Source of the DNA: Planctomycetia bacterium
GTDB lineage: Bacteria; Planctomycetota; Planctomycetia; Pirellulales; UBA1268
DNA length: 17,519 nt
Assembly (NCBI GenBank): GCA_009919445.1
Contig: RGBY01000022.1
Location: 1 to 17,519, forward strand
Reading direction: 5' to 3'
In this document: positions 6,847 through 14,716 of the stretch, piece by piece
Position numbering within the stretch: position 1 is the first letter of the stretch
Layout: the number at the start of each line of letters is the position of its first letter
Made by a program: the position numbers and the translations under genes
The notes under the pieces: model-generated
Seen by the model: only the letters and a program-made list of their open reading frames with translations
Told to the model about the DNA's origin: nothing
Database searches by the model: none

Positions 6847-7060
6847 GTCGTCGAGTGCCCGAAAATACCTGAATTCCACCCTTGTGAGGGAGGCAGCTTA
6901 CGGCGAGATGGTTTCTGGCGTGAATCGTCGGGATTCCTGTCGTTGTTTTGGCGAGGCCTCCTCAGCGTAGCGGTGGAACTCATCAGGGAAGCGGTTGTCA
7001 GGATGACGGCTTCAAACCGCTGCTGCGTGGAGTTGCGTTGCGATTGCGTGAGGATGCTTC

Positions 7061-8098
7061 ATGACTGACAAGAAGAAAATGTCAGTGGCCGAAATTCTTG
7101 CTGCGGCACGTGCCGGAAGCAAAGCATCGGCTGCTGACGAACAGGCTCCGGTTGCACCGGCAGAAGCCGCGGCGGCTGAGGATACTCCACCCGCTCCGAA
7201 ACCGGCGGCAGCAAAACCTGCTGCCGGTGGCCGCCCGAGTGTTCAAGACATTCTGGCGATGGCCCGGTCGGGTCAGGCGAAACCGGCAGCCGAGGCTCCG
7301 GCAGCGAAGCCGAAGCCTGCCGCAAAGCCTGCCGCAGCCAAGCCAGCTGCGGCAAAGGCAGCGCCGGTGGGGCAGGGGGCCAAGAAGAATGTCCAGCGAG
7401 ATACAGCGAGCATTTTGGCCGCAGCCCGCGCCGGTGCGAAGCCCGGGCCAGTGAGCAAGGCAGAGGCTCCTGCGGCAGCCCGCCCTGCCAAGCCGCCTGC
7501 TGCGAAGGCCGCTGCCAAGCCGGCCCGGCCTGTTCCACCACGGCCAATGCGACCGCAGGCGACAGTGCCAGCAAAAAAGGCGGTCACGGAAGAACGCCGG
7601 ACGTTCTTGTCGTACGCGTTAGGGTCGTTCATGGCGGTAGGGTTTACGGCCCTTTCCGTGACGGGTGGACTCTTCTCGCTGGGGCTTGCCCGCTTCCTCT
7701 TTCCCAACGTGTTGGCTGAGCCTCCTAGCCGGTTCAAGGTCGGCAGCAAGGAGGGTTTTCCGTCCGGCAAGGTCGAGACAAAGTTCGTTGCTCAGTACGG
7801 CGTCTGGGTTGTGAATGGTGAGTTTGAGGGCGTGCAGCAGATTTACGCACTCAAGACCGTCTGTACCCACCTTGGGTGCACGCCAAACTGGCTTGAGGCT
7901 GAGCAAAAGTTCAAATGTCCTTGTCACGGCAGTGGCTTCTACAAGGACGGAATCAATTTCGAGGGGCCTGCTCCTCGTCCGCTCGAGCGGTATGCCATTC
8001 GGATTGCCGACGACGGTCAGCTTGAAGTCGACAAAAGTAAGGCATTTCAGGAAGAACTCGGGCAGTGGAATGATCCTGAGTCGTACGTCACCGCATAG
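7061..8098 (+). CDS. Rieske iron-sulfur protein with long repeated cytoplasmic extension
   Basis: A 345-aa protein; ATG at 7061 with GAGGA 7-8 nt upstream. The C-terminal part is a complete Rieske domain: CTHLGC (C268, H270, C273) and CPCHGSGF (C286, C288, H289). By family knowledge C268, H270, C286 and H289 bind the [2Fe-2S] cluster, and C273-C288 form a disulfide. One membrane helix lies at about 182-212, so the cluster domain faces the periplasmic side. The first 180 residues are unusual: Ala/Lys/Pro-rich linkers joining three copies of a short helix motif (SVAEILAAARAG at 8-19, SVQDILAMARSG at 60-71, TASILAAARAG at 115-125). Such an extension is not found in classical Rieske proteins. The cytochrome b6 gene follows 60 bp later. 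It should take electrons from quinol and pass them to a c-type or copper carrier. Confidence 0.93.
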   Translation: MTDKKKMSVAEILAAARAGSKASAADEQAPVAPAEAAAAEDTPPAPKPAAAKPAAGGRPSVQDILAMARSGQAKPAAEAPAAKPKPAAKPAAAKPAAAKAAPVGQGAKKNVQRDTASILAAARAGAKPGPVSKAEAPAAARPAKPPAAKAAAKPARPVPPRPMRPQATVPAKKAVTEERRTFLSYALGSFMAVGFTALSVTGGLFSLGLARFLFPNVLAEPPSRFKVGSKEGFPSGKVETKFVAQYGVWVVNGEFEGVQQIYALKTVCTHLGCTPNWLEAEQKFKCPCHGSGFYKDGINFEGPAPRPLERYAIRIADDGQLEVDKSKAFQEELGQWNDPESYVTA

Positions 8099-8109
8099 TT
8101 TCAGCCTCT

Positions 8110-8129
8110 GCCCGCCCCAGCAGGCGGGC
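8110..8129 (+). terminator. GC-rich hairpin between Rieske and cytochrome b6 genes
   Basis: GCCCGCC (8110-8116) and GGCGGGC (8123-8129) form a perfect 7-bp stem with loop CCAGCA, followed by CTTTCC. It resembles a weak intrinsic terminator. Since the neighbouring genes belong to one complex, partial termination or mRNA end protection to set subunit ratio is more likely than a full stop. Confidence 0.5.
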
Positions 8130-8158
8130 CTTTCCTCCTACCATTCGGACTGACATCG

Positions 8159-8932
8159 ATGGCCATCGGCGAAACAATTCGTAATTCGCAAATCTGGAAG
8201 AGCATCTTCCGGCATCCAATGCCGCTTGACCGGCGGAATCGGATTGTCGTCATGCTGACGAATTTCTTTCTGCATCTTCATCCGGTGTCGATCAAGAAGC
8301 AGGGCATTGCCCTCTCGTTCACCTGGTGCATGGGGGGAGTCACCTTCTTCCTCTTCTTGGTCGAAACGGTGACGGGCGTGCTGTTGATGTTCTACTATCG
8401 CCCCACCCTCGAGTGGGCCTACAACGACATCTTGGCGCTCCGCGATGTCACGAGTTTGGGGATTTTGCGCGAGCTTCACCGCTGGGGTGCGCATGCCATG
8501 GTGATTACGACGTGGCTGCACATGTACCGGGTGTTTCTTACCGGCAGTTACAAGCCTCCGCGGGAATTCAACTGGGTGATCGGTGTGATCCTGCTCCTGC
8601 TGACGCTCTTGCTGTCGTTTACCGGATACCTTCTTCCCTGGGATCAGTTGGCGATTTGGGCGATCACGGTCGGCTCCAATATGGCTCGGGCGACGCCCAT
8701 CCTTGGTTATGAGGGCCCTGGACAGCAGTTGCTGACCATTGGTGGCATCGACATGATCACGGACGGTTCGGATGCAAGGTTCGGGCTCCTCGGAGCCCGG
8801 TTTGTTGGTGAAGAGACCCTGAACCGTTTCTATGTCCTTCATTGCATCGCGATTCCCTTGGCGGTGGCGTTGCTCTTGGCGATTCACTTTTGGCGGGTTC
8901 GGAAAGATGGAGGCATCAGCGGTCCGCTTTAG
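8159..8932 (+). CDS. petB: Cytochrome b6-type subunit (N-terminal half of cytochrome b)
   Basis: A 257-aa membrane protein with four helices. Haem-binding histidines are in place: H107 and H121 (13 residues between) in HRWGAHAMVITTWLHMYRVF, and H228 and H243 (14 between) in LHCIAIPLAVALLLAIHFW. The 14-residue spacing in the second pair is the b6f type. TWCMGGVTFFLFLVETVTG, YYRPT aligns with the plant/cyanobacterial segment YCLGGITLTCF..., so C57 matches the cysteine that covalently holds the extra haem ci. GYLLPWDQLAIWA is the quinol-site region. It would carry electrons across the membrane between the two quinone sites. The ATG at 8159 has only a weak ribosome site (CGGAC). It needs the product of the next gene to complete cytochrome b. 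Confidence 0.95.
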   Translation: MAIGETIRNSQIWKSIFRHPMPLDRRNRIVVMLTNFFLHLHPVSIKKQGIALSFTWCMGGVTFFLFLVETVTGVLLMFYYRPTLEWAYNDILALRDVTSLGILRELHRWGAHAMVITTWLHMYRVFLTGSYKPPREFNWVIGVILLLLTLLLSFTGYLLPWDQLAIWAITVGSNMARATPILGYEGPGQQLLTIGGIDMITDGSDARFGLLGARFVGEETLNRFYVLHCIAIPLAVALLLAIHFWRVRKDGGISGPL

Positions 8933-9008
8933 TTCGAGGGCACGAGTTCATTTCTCGCTGCTTCTCGTCAGTTGACGACAATCGTTCTTCCTTTCGCGGT
9001 TTCACCTC

Positions 9009-10334
9009 ATGCACTCAAACGGCTTTTTTCTCAGTGATGTTGCTGGCTTCCTCGGGGGCTATTACACCGTTCTGGCTGTCATGAACGGTGTGGCGGCGCT
9101 CTTGATGTGGAGGCGGCAGAGCCGCACCGTCTGGGCTGCCGTCTGGGCTGCCTACGCCGGCGCGATGATGATTCTTGCAAGCCTTGCCCTGTCGGGTTCG
9201 GCCAGCATGGTGCCGGTACTTCCTCTGGCGATCCGGAACCTTGTCAATGATCTTTCGGGACCGGTGCTCTACACGCTGGGAACAACAGCATTTCTGGTGC
9301 TGCTGTTCGTGTTCCGGAAGTTTTTTGTCCAACCAATGGTGGCCTGGTCAATCTTCAACATTTCGCTGTTGTTGCTCGGCCTGTCGATGGCGGATGAAAA
9401 CTTTGCCGCGATCGTGATGAAGCCTGACAACGTGCCAATCGTCGGGCTGGTCTTTCTCTTGGCCTTCTTTACCTGGGTTGCGACCAAGCAGGCCGTCGTG
9501 AATGACGAGCGGATCAGGCAAGGGCTGCCAGTGATGGAGAAGGTCAACGATGAAAAAGTCCTCGTCTGGCCTGATCTGGTCTACACCGAATTGATTTGCA
9601 TGGTTGGTGTCGCCGCCTTGCTGTTGGTGTGGGCCATTTTTCTCCCGGCTCCCCTCGAAGAGCCGGCCTCGAGTGTCAAAACGCCAAATCCGTCCAAAGC
9701 CCCCTGGTACTTCCTTGGCCTCCAGGAAATGCTGGTCTACTTTGATCCTTGGTATGCCGGTGTCGTCTTGCCAAGCCTGGTCGTGTTCGGCCTCATGGCT
9801 ATGCCGTACCTCGACTTCAACAAGAAGGGGAATGGCTACTACTCGATTGAAGAACGCAAGTTCAGTTACCTCGTTTGGCAGTTCGGCTTTTTCGAACTGT
9901 GGATCACGTTGATCATCCTGGGCACGTTTCTTCGTGGACCCAACTGGAATTTCTTCGGTCCGTTCGAGTTCTGGACTCCTTACAAGGTTGAGGTGCTCAA
10001 TAACGTCGACTTGCCGCAGATGTTCTGGGTGCAGTGGCTGAATCAGCCTTTGCCTCGAGCGCCGCAGGGGGCTGGGTTGTTGACCCAGATCGGTTTCATT
10101 TTGCTGCGTGAGGCTCCGGGGCTCCTGGTGATGGGCGCCTACCTTGTGCTGCTGCCACCGCTTATGGCGATAACGATCTTCCGAGGCTTTTTTGCCAAGA
10201 TGGGATTCATTCGCTACATGATCATGTCCAACCTCATGCTGTTGATGCTGACTCTTCCCCTGAAGATGGTGCTGCGGTGGACTCTTAACCTGAAGTACAT
10301 CATCAGCATTCCAGAGTTCTCACTGAATTTTTGA
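9009..10334 (+). CDS. Subunit IV-like cytochrome b C-terminal protein with extra membrane helices
   Basis: A 441-aa protein with about ten hydrophobic helices. Residues about 187-310 match b6f subunit IV / cytochrome b C-terminal domain: VWPDLVYTELICMVG, FLPAPLEEPA, NPSKAPWYFLGLQEML and two further helices. The Qo-site PEWY motif is replaced by APWYF, a variant I associate with non-photosynthetic bacterial complexes. Classical subunit IV has about 160 residues. Here five extra helices precede it (about 12-34, 41-62, 85-107, 110-127, 142-163), and two more follow (about 366-392, 402-424). The function of both added parts is unknown; I recognise no separate domain. The ATG at 9009 has no clear ribosome site. 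Complexed with cytochrome b6 and Rieske, it should form the quinol-oxidising core. Confidence 0.88.
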   Translation: MHSNGFFLSDVAGFLGGYYTVLAVMNGVAALLMWRRQSRTVWAAVWAAYAGAMMILASLALSGSASMVPVLPLAIRNLVNDLSGPVLYTLGTTAFLVLLFVFRKFFVQPMVAWSIFNISLLLLGLSMADENFAAIVMKPDNVPIVGLVFLLAFFTWVATKQAVVNDERIRQGLPVMEKVNDEKVLVWPDLVYTELICMVGVAALLLVWAIFLPAPLEEPASSVKTPNPSKAPWYFLGLQEMLVYFDPWYAGVVLPSLVVFGLMAMPYLDFNKKGNGYYSIEERKFSYLVWQFGFFELWITLIILGTFLRGPNWNFFGPFEFWTPYKVEVLNNVDLPQMFWVQWLNQPLPRAPQGAGLLTQIGFILLREAPGLLVMGAYLVLLPPLMAITIFRGFFAKMGFIRYMIMSNLMLLMLTLPLKMVLRWTLNLKYIISIPEFSLNF

Positions 10335-10351
10335 ACGCCTTCCTTGGCGTT
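10334..10351 (+). terminator. Hairpin just after the subunit IV-like gene
   Basis: AACGCC (10334-10339) and GGCGTT (10346-10351) pair with loop TTCCTT, starting on the last base of the TGA. It is followed by a small palindrome GGCTAGCC (10352-10359) and the T-rich TTATTT. A weak terminator or processing site inside the cluster is possible. Confidence 0.35.
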
Positions 10352-10390
10352 GGCTAGCCCTTATTTCCCCGTTTTGTACAAGTAGACCCG

Positions 10391-12616
10391 ATGCCCGCTA
10401 CTGAACAGACTTGGCGCGATCTGAAAGTGTTGCACGTCATTTTTGGCGTCTCCGCGATCATCCTGCTGGTGGCCACCGTCACCATGCTGACCGTCGATCA
10501 CAATCGGCCGTGGAAGAAGTATCAGCGGACGTTTCGGGCGCTTGAGACGTGGTCTGCGGCGGCTCGGGTCGATGCGGAGAACTCACGAGCTTTTGCAGAG
10601 AAGTCGGCATCGCTCGAGGCTGAACTTGGAGAAGTTCGGCGGGCCGACCTCAATCCTCAGTTGGTCGAGCAGTTCCTGGAGGCGGTTGAGTCAGTTTCGG
10701 CTGACGCCGAGGCCGGCGCATTTGCTCGGGAAGATGTCGAACGCTTGCGGACAGAATCAGACCCCGATCAGCGTTTTGCCCTTCGTGGCGATCTTCTTCA
10801 GCGTTTTTCCGACATCATTGGCCGAACCCAGTTTCGTGAGGATCAGTTGGCCGGCAGCCTGAAACTGCGGAAGGCCGAACTCGATAAGAGGCGGGCTGAC
10901 TACGAATTGGCAATTGCTGATGGCGCGGCTGAGTCCCATCAACAGGAGTTGCTCGTGTTGGCTGATGCCAAGCGGGCTGAGGTGGAGGAGGCAACGCTGG
11001 TCTTCCAGGAGGCGAATCGCCACCGCAAGGCACTGCAGGCAACGCTCAAGCAGATCATGGCTCCTGAGGATGCCGCGGCGAAAGAACTTGCCGATCATCG
11101 CCAGACACTTTCATTGCTGCGGAAAACACTCAGTGATCGGGCGCCCAATCTGGGTAAGACCGTGCTTGAGTTGCCTGTTTTGGATGCCTTCAATGGTCCG
11201 TTGCGGGTCGATCAGATCTGGCTCCCGAAGCTCACGCTGAATAACAACTTCCGCGACGTCGCCCGGTTTGATCGCTGTACGACCTGCCACCAGGGCATGA
11301 GCAAGTCGGCCCCTGGTCAGCCGACCGAGCCGGCTTATCCGGAAGCGACAACTGTTGAAGTGATGTTGCCGACACCCGAGGAGGTGCCCCAGTTGTCCGG
11401 CGATCTGGAAGATTCACTCCAGTTGGAAGAGATCTATGGGTTCCAGTTGGCAGCCGAGGGTCTCTTTGAGAAGGATTCGCCCACGGTGAGTGTTGTCCTT
11501 CCAGAGTCTCCTGCTGCACTCGCCGGGTTGCAGAGTGGCGACGTGATCGCTGCCGTGGGTGGCGGGCGGACGCCCGTCAGGCCGCTGGCTGTGGCGGCAT
11601 TGCTCGAAAATGTTTCCTGGGGTTCGCCGCTGCAGCTTTCGATCGAACGGGGCGTCCCCCAGCCGTATTCGACTCACCCCAGGCTCGATCTTTTTGTCGG
11701 CGACTCCAGTCCCCATCCAATGAAGACGTTTGGGTGCACGATCTGTCATCAAGGTCAGGGAAGTGCAACAAGTTTCAAATGGGCGTCGCACTCGCCGAAC
11801 ACACCGAAGCAGTCGCACCTCTGGCATGACGAGTATGGCTGGTTTAACAACCATCACTGGATCCGGCCAATGCGGCCGGAGCGATTTGAAGAGTCCAGCT
11901 GCCTGAAGTGCCATCATCAGGTCGTTGATCTTGCTCCGAGTGAGCGGTTCCCAGAACCACCGGCGCCGAAGGTCGTTGAGGGATACAACCTGATCCGACA
12001 GTACGGCTGCTTTGGCTGTCATGAAATCAATGGGTGGTCAGGGCCGGAAGAGCGAATTGGCCCGGACATGAGAGTCGAGCCGAATTACCACGAGGTGGCC
12101 CAGGCCATTGCCGCTGACCCCGGCTTTGCCGGCATGGACGCGACGTTCAAACGCTGGGTCGGTGATGTAATTTCCAGCCCAGATGGCACGGTTGCTCGGG
12201 GCCAGGTTCGAGAAGCCCTCGAGGCCGATGCTGGCCAGGGTGATGAGGCAATTTTGTCGGATCGTTCCCATGTGCTTGCAAACCTGCTGAAGACACCAGA
12301 GACACCGGGCAATTATCCGAAAGTTGGGCCGAGTCTTCGGCATGTTGCCAGCAAGGTTGGGTTTGACTGGCTCTATGCCTGGTTGCGGAATCCACAGGAC
12401 TTCCGTCCTTCAACGAAGATGCCACGATTCTTCGGTCTCTGGGAGCATCTCGAGGGTGCTGGCTTGGAAGAGTCGCAGCGGTATGAGCCTCTTGAGATTC
12501 GCTCGATGGTTTCGTACCTCACCTCGAGTAGCCAGCCGTTTGCGTTCATCGAGCCCTATCAGGGCATTACGGCCCCGCCCGACGTCGAGCGTGGCAAAAA
12601 GTGGCAGTGTGAGTGA
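10391..12616 (+). CDS. Membrane-anchored coiled-coil/PDZ multihaem cytochrome c, N-terminal part (frame-broken)
   Basis: 741 residues as read. Residues about 12-34 are one membrane helix with a short cytoplasmic N-terminus. Residues about 60-250 are charged and heptad-like, probably a coiled coil. Four CxxCH haem sites follow: CTTCH (296-300), CTICH (449-453), CLKCH (504-508) and CFGCH (540-544). Between the first two lies a PDZ-like segment, about 350-420 (FQLAAEGLF, SPAALAGLQSGDVIAAVGG). The last homologous residues are PPDVERGKK; the frame then ends WQCE-stop at 12616. The next homologous part continues in another frame from 12603. In similar proteins, as I recall them, about 60 residues with a GCLACH-type haem site come between. 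The protein would accept electrons from the Rieske protein on the outer side of the membrane. A haem ligand His outside CxxCH cannot be assigned. Confidence 0.85.
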   Translation: MPATEQTWRDLKVLHVIFGVSAIILLVATVTMLTVDHNRPWKKYQRTFRALETWSAAARVDAENSRAFAEKSASLEAELGEVRRADLNPQLVEQFLEAVESVSADAEAGAFAREDVERLRTESDPDQRFALRGDLLQRFSDIIGRTQFREDQLAGSLKLRKAELDKRRADYELAIADGAAESHQQELLVLADAKRAEVEEATLVFQEANRHRKALQATLKQIMAPEDAAAKELADHRQTLSLLRKTLSDRAPNLGKTVLELPVLDAFNGPLRVDQIWLPKLTLNNNFRDVARFDRCTTCHQGMSKSAPGQPTEPAYPEATTVEVMLPTPEEVPQLSGDLEDSLQLEEIYGFQLAAEGLFEKDSPTVSVVLPESPAALAGLQSGDVIAAVGGGRTPVRPLAVAALLENVSWGSPLQLSIERGVPQPYSTHPRLDLFVGDSSPHPMKTFGCTICHQGQGSATSFKWASHSPNTPKQSHLWHDEYGWFNNHHWIRPMRPERFEESSCLKCHHQVVDLAPSERFPEPPAPKVVEGYNLIRQYGCFGCHEINGWSGPEERIGPDMRVEPNYHEVAQAIAADPGFAGMDATFKRWVGDVISSPDGTVARGQVREALEADAGQGDEAILSDRSHVLANLLKTPETPGNYPKVGPSLRHVASKVGFDWLYAWLRNPQDFRPSTKMPRFFGLWEHLEGAGLEESQRYEPLEIRSMVSYLTSSSQPFAFIEPYQGITAPPDVERGKKWQCE

Positions 12617-14690
12617 CCCGGCAGCCGATGCGGTCGCCTACTTGATGCAGTCGACTGAGGGTTGGGAGCCCAAGGACATTCCCGCCTCAAGTCTGACCGG
12701 CGATGAAAGACAGGCGCTTGAGGAGTTGGCGACGCTCTACCTTGAAGGCCGTTTTCCTGCCGCGAAGGCGAGTGATGTCCTGAAGAATGGCCTGCCGGAA
12801 GACGCGGCAATCCGGGGCGATGAGGAGGTCTTTATTGGGCTCGCTGCGGCTGAGCGAGATGAGGTGCTGCTGAATTACGTTGGAAAGAAGACAATCGGCA
12901 AGTTGGCCTGTTATGGCTGTCATGACATTCCCGGATTTGAAGATGCCAAGCCTGCAGGGGCAGCGTTGGCTGATTGGGGGCGGAAAGATCCGTCACGAAT
13001 TGCCTTTGAGCAGGTTGCTCATTTCGTGATGCACGATCTCGCTCACGGGAAAGAGCACGCTCATGGTGATGAGGCGGCTGAGGATGCCCACCACGGTGCT
13101 GCTGATGGCCATTCTGGTCACGGGCCTGACGAGTCAGCCGATCATGCTGGCACCACCGGTGCCGATTCGCTGGGCTCAGCAGAGTTGGCCTATCGGGCTG
13201 ATGACGACAGCGTTCACCTCTCGCCGGAGAGTGTCGATCCTGACACGGGCTACTTCCTTGAGAAGTTGCTCGGTCACGAACGCGAAGGGTTTCTCTGGCA
13301 GAAACTGCGGCAGCCGCGGAGTTATGACTACAAGAAGGTTGAAAACAAGTCGTACAACGAACGGTACCGGATGCCTCAGTTCCCGTTTGATGCCAAGCAG
13401 CGAGAGGCGGTGATGACCTTCGTGCTGGGGCTCGTCGCCGAACCACCGGCGCCAGAGTTTGTCTACAACCCCACGCCTCGTGAGCAGGCGCGTCTTGATG
13501 GGCTCGTCGTGGCCGAGCGGTTTAATTGTGGCGGGTGCCATACGCTCCAGATGGATCGTTGGGACATCGCTTACGAACCGGAAACCCTTGGCTTTCCAAA
13601 TGACTTCAATGACTACTCGTTCTTGCGTGGTCACTTTACTCCGAAGCAGGTGGAGCAGTCGCTGCGGAAGGATGCCAAAGGCAGGCTGCAGACCTCGCTG
13701 GTCGGTATGCCGGTACTCGATCCGGAAACGGGTAAGCCTCAGTTTGTGGACGAAGACGGCATTCCGGTTGAGCCTGATGAAGAAGATGTTGTTCTTCACC
13801 GGCCGGTCATGCTTTGGAAGGACACGCTTGTTGACGGTGAGCCGAGGCTCGTCGGAGGCCCCAGTCTTTTCGTACCTGAAGATGCCATTCAGGCCGGGAA
13901 GCACTATCCTGCCAAGGGCGGTGAACTTGCTCGCTTGCTGTTCCCGGTCGTGATCGAGGATGAGCGAGAGATCAATCCCAACGTGAAGCCAGATGATGCT
14001 TGGGGTTGGCTGCCACCTCCACTCGTTGGTGAAGGCACGAAGGTTCAATCGCCGTGGCTCCACAAGTTTCTGCTGAACCCGCATCCAATTCGTCCAGCCG
14101 CGGTGTTGCGGATGCCGAAATTCAATCTGCAATCGAGTCAGGCGGCAGCCTTGACGGACTATTTCGCGTCAGTTGACGGGGCTGATTACCCCTACGTCTA
14201 CGATTCAAGGCTTGACGACTCGTCATTAGCAGAAGCCGAAACCCGCTATCCGGAGCATCTGGAAGGTGCGATGCGAATCGTTACCAACAACAATTACTGC
14301 GTGAAGTGCCATTTGGTCGGAGACTACGCACCGCCTGGTAATCCGAAGGCATTGGCGCCACAGCTTGGACGAGTCCACGAGCGACTGCGGCCAGAGTACG
14401 TCTATGAATGGATTGCCAATCCGAAACGCTTCCTGCCTTACACGGGTATGCCGGTCAACATTCCTCACGACAAACCAGTGAGTCAGGATCTGTATGTCGG
14501 TGACAGTGAGCAACAGGTGGGTGGTTTGACGGACCTGCTGATGCATTTCGATGAGTTTGCCAAGCGGCAATTCTCGCTCGACTCGTACCTCCCCCCTCCG
14601 GCGGGTGAGGCGGCATCAGTCGGTCAGACCGGCCCCCAAAATGTTGCGTCGGCGACTAGTATTCAAATAGACAGCCGTGTGGATAACTGA
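12603..14690 (+). CDS. Multihaem cytochrome c, C-terminal part (out of frame with N-terminal part)
   Basis: Reading from 12603 gives GSVSDPAADAVAYLMQSTEGW, a common segment after a cytochrome c fold. Then come three more CxxCH sites: CYGCH (12909-12923), CGGCH (13527-13541) and CVKCH (14298-14312). The frame is open further upstream to 12324, but that part is antisense-like junk overlapping the N-terminal gene. No start codon with a ribosome site exists near 12603, so this is the tail of the 10391 gene. A His-rich insert at about 13020-13160 (MHDLAHGKEHAHGDEAAED, HHGAADGHSGHG) follows the first of these haems. The repeated pattern WLHKFLLNPHPIRPAAVLRMPKF and YVYEWIANPKRFLPYTGMPVNI matches cytochrome c folds with Met ligands. 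With four upstream haems, at least seven are present, probably eight in the intact protein. Confidence 0.8.
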   Translation, partial: GSVSDPAADAVAYLMQSTEGWEPKDIPASSLTGDERQALEELATLYLEGRFPAAKASDVLKNGLPEDAAIRGDEEVFIGLAAAERDEVLLNYVGKKTIGKLACYGCHDIPGFEDAKPAGAALADWGRKDPSRIAFEQVAHFVMHDLAHGKEHAHGDEAAEDAHHGAADGHSGHGPDESADHAGTTGADSLGSAELAYRADDDSVHLSPESVDPDTGYFLEKLLGHEREGFLWQKLRQPRSYDYKKVENKSYNERYRMPQFPFDAKQREAVMTFVLGLVAEPPAPEFVYNPTPREQARLDGLVVAERFNCGGCHTLQMDRWDIAYEPETLGFPNDFNDYSFLRGHFTPKQVEQSLRKDAKGRLQTSLVGMPVLDPETGKPQFVDEDGIPVEPDEEDVVLHRPVMLWKDTLVDGEPRLVGGPSLFVPEDAIQAGKHYPAKGGELARLLFPVVIEDEREINPNVKPDDAWGWLPPPLVGEGTKVQSPWLHKFLLNPHPIRPAAVLRMPKFNLQSSQAAALTDYFASVDGADYPYVYDSRLDDSSLAEAETRYPEHLEGAMRIVTNNNYCVKCHLVGDYAPPGNPKALAPQLGRVHERLRPEYVYEWIANPKRFLPYTGMPVNIPHDKPVSQDLYVGDSEQQVGGLTDLLMHFDEFAKRQFSLDSYLPPPAGEAASVGQTGPQNVASATSIQIDSRVDN

Positions 14691-14716
14691 ACCCTTTGAG
14701 AAAGGACCAATCCCCC

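Larger units (their letters stand above)
6584..7060. other. Divergent intergenic region between purD and the Rieske cluster
   Basis: This 477-bp gap must hold promoters for both directions. I see a candidate plus-strand promoter (6789-6816, listed separately), a 7-bp hairpin at 6827-6846, and a small stem at 6713-6727 (GGGTT / AACCC). Short open frames across it (for example 6597-6818 and 6698-6970) lack ribosome sites and have no protein-like composition. The first 100 bp are G/C-rich without clear structure. Confidence 0.4.

Noticed and set aside
6698..6970. A 90-codon frame in the purD/Rieske gap
   Set aside because: No ribosome site, mixed composition, and it overlaps the candidate promoter region.
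7059..7770. Minus-strand frames opposite the Rieske extension
   Set aside because: They are by-products of the GC-rich Ala/Lys/Pro codons; the products are low complexity.
8965..8978. Inverted repeat TCGTCA/TGACGA before the subunit IV-like gene
   Set aside because: Six-base arms with a 2-nt centre; short enough to be chance and not tied to a promoter.
12324..12602. N-terminal part of the long frame ending at 14690
   Set aside because: It overlaps the real coding frame of the upstream cytochrome part and has an Arg/Ser-rich shadow composition.
12605..12616. TGA at 12614 read as selenocysteine or by programmed frameshifting
   Set aside because: Reading through gives no homologous protein, no slippery site is visible, and an expected segment is missing as well, which recoding cannot explain.
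13176..14132. A 318-codon minus-strand frame inside the multihaem cytochrome
   Set aside because: The sense strand carries CxxCH sites and conserved folds; the antisense product is Arg/His-rich without family features.
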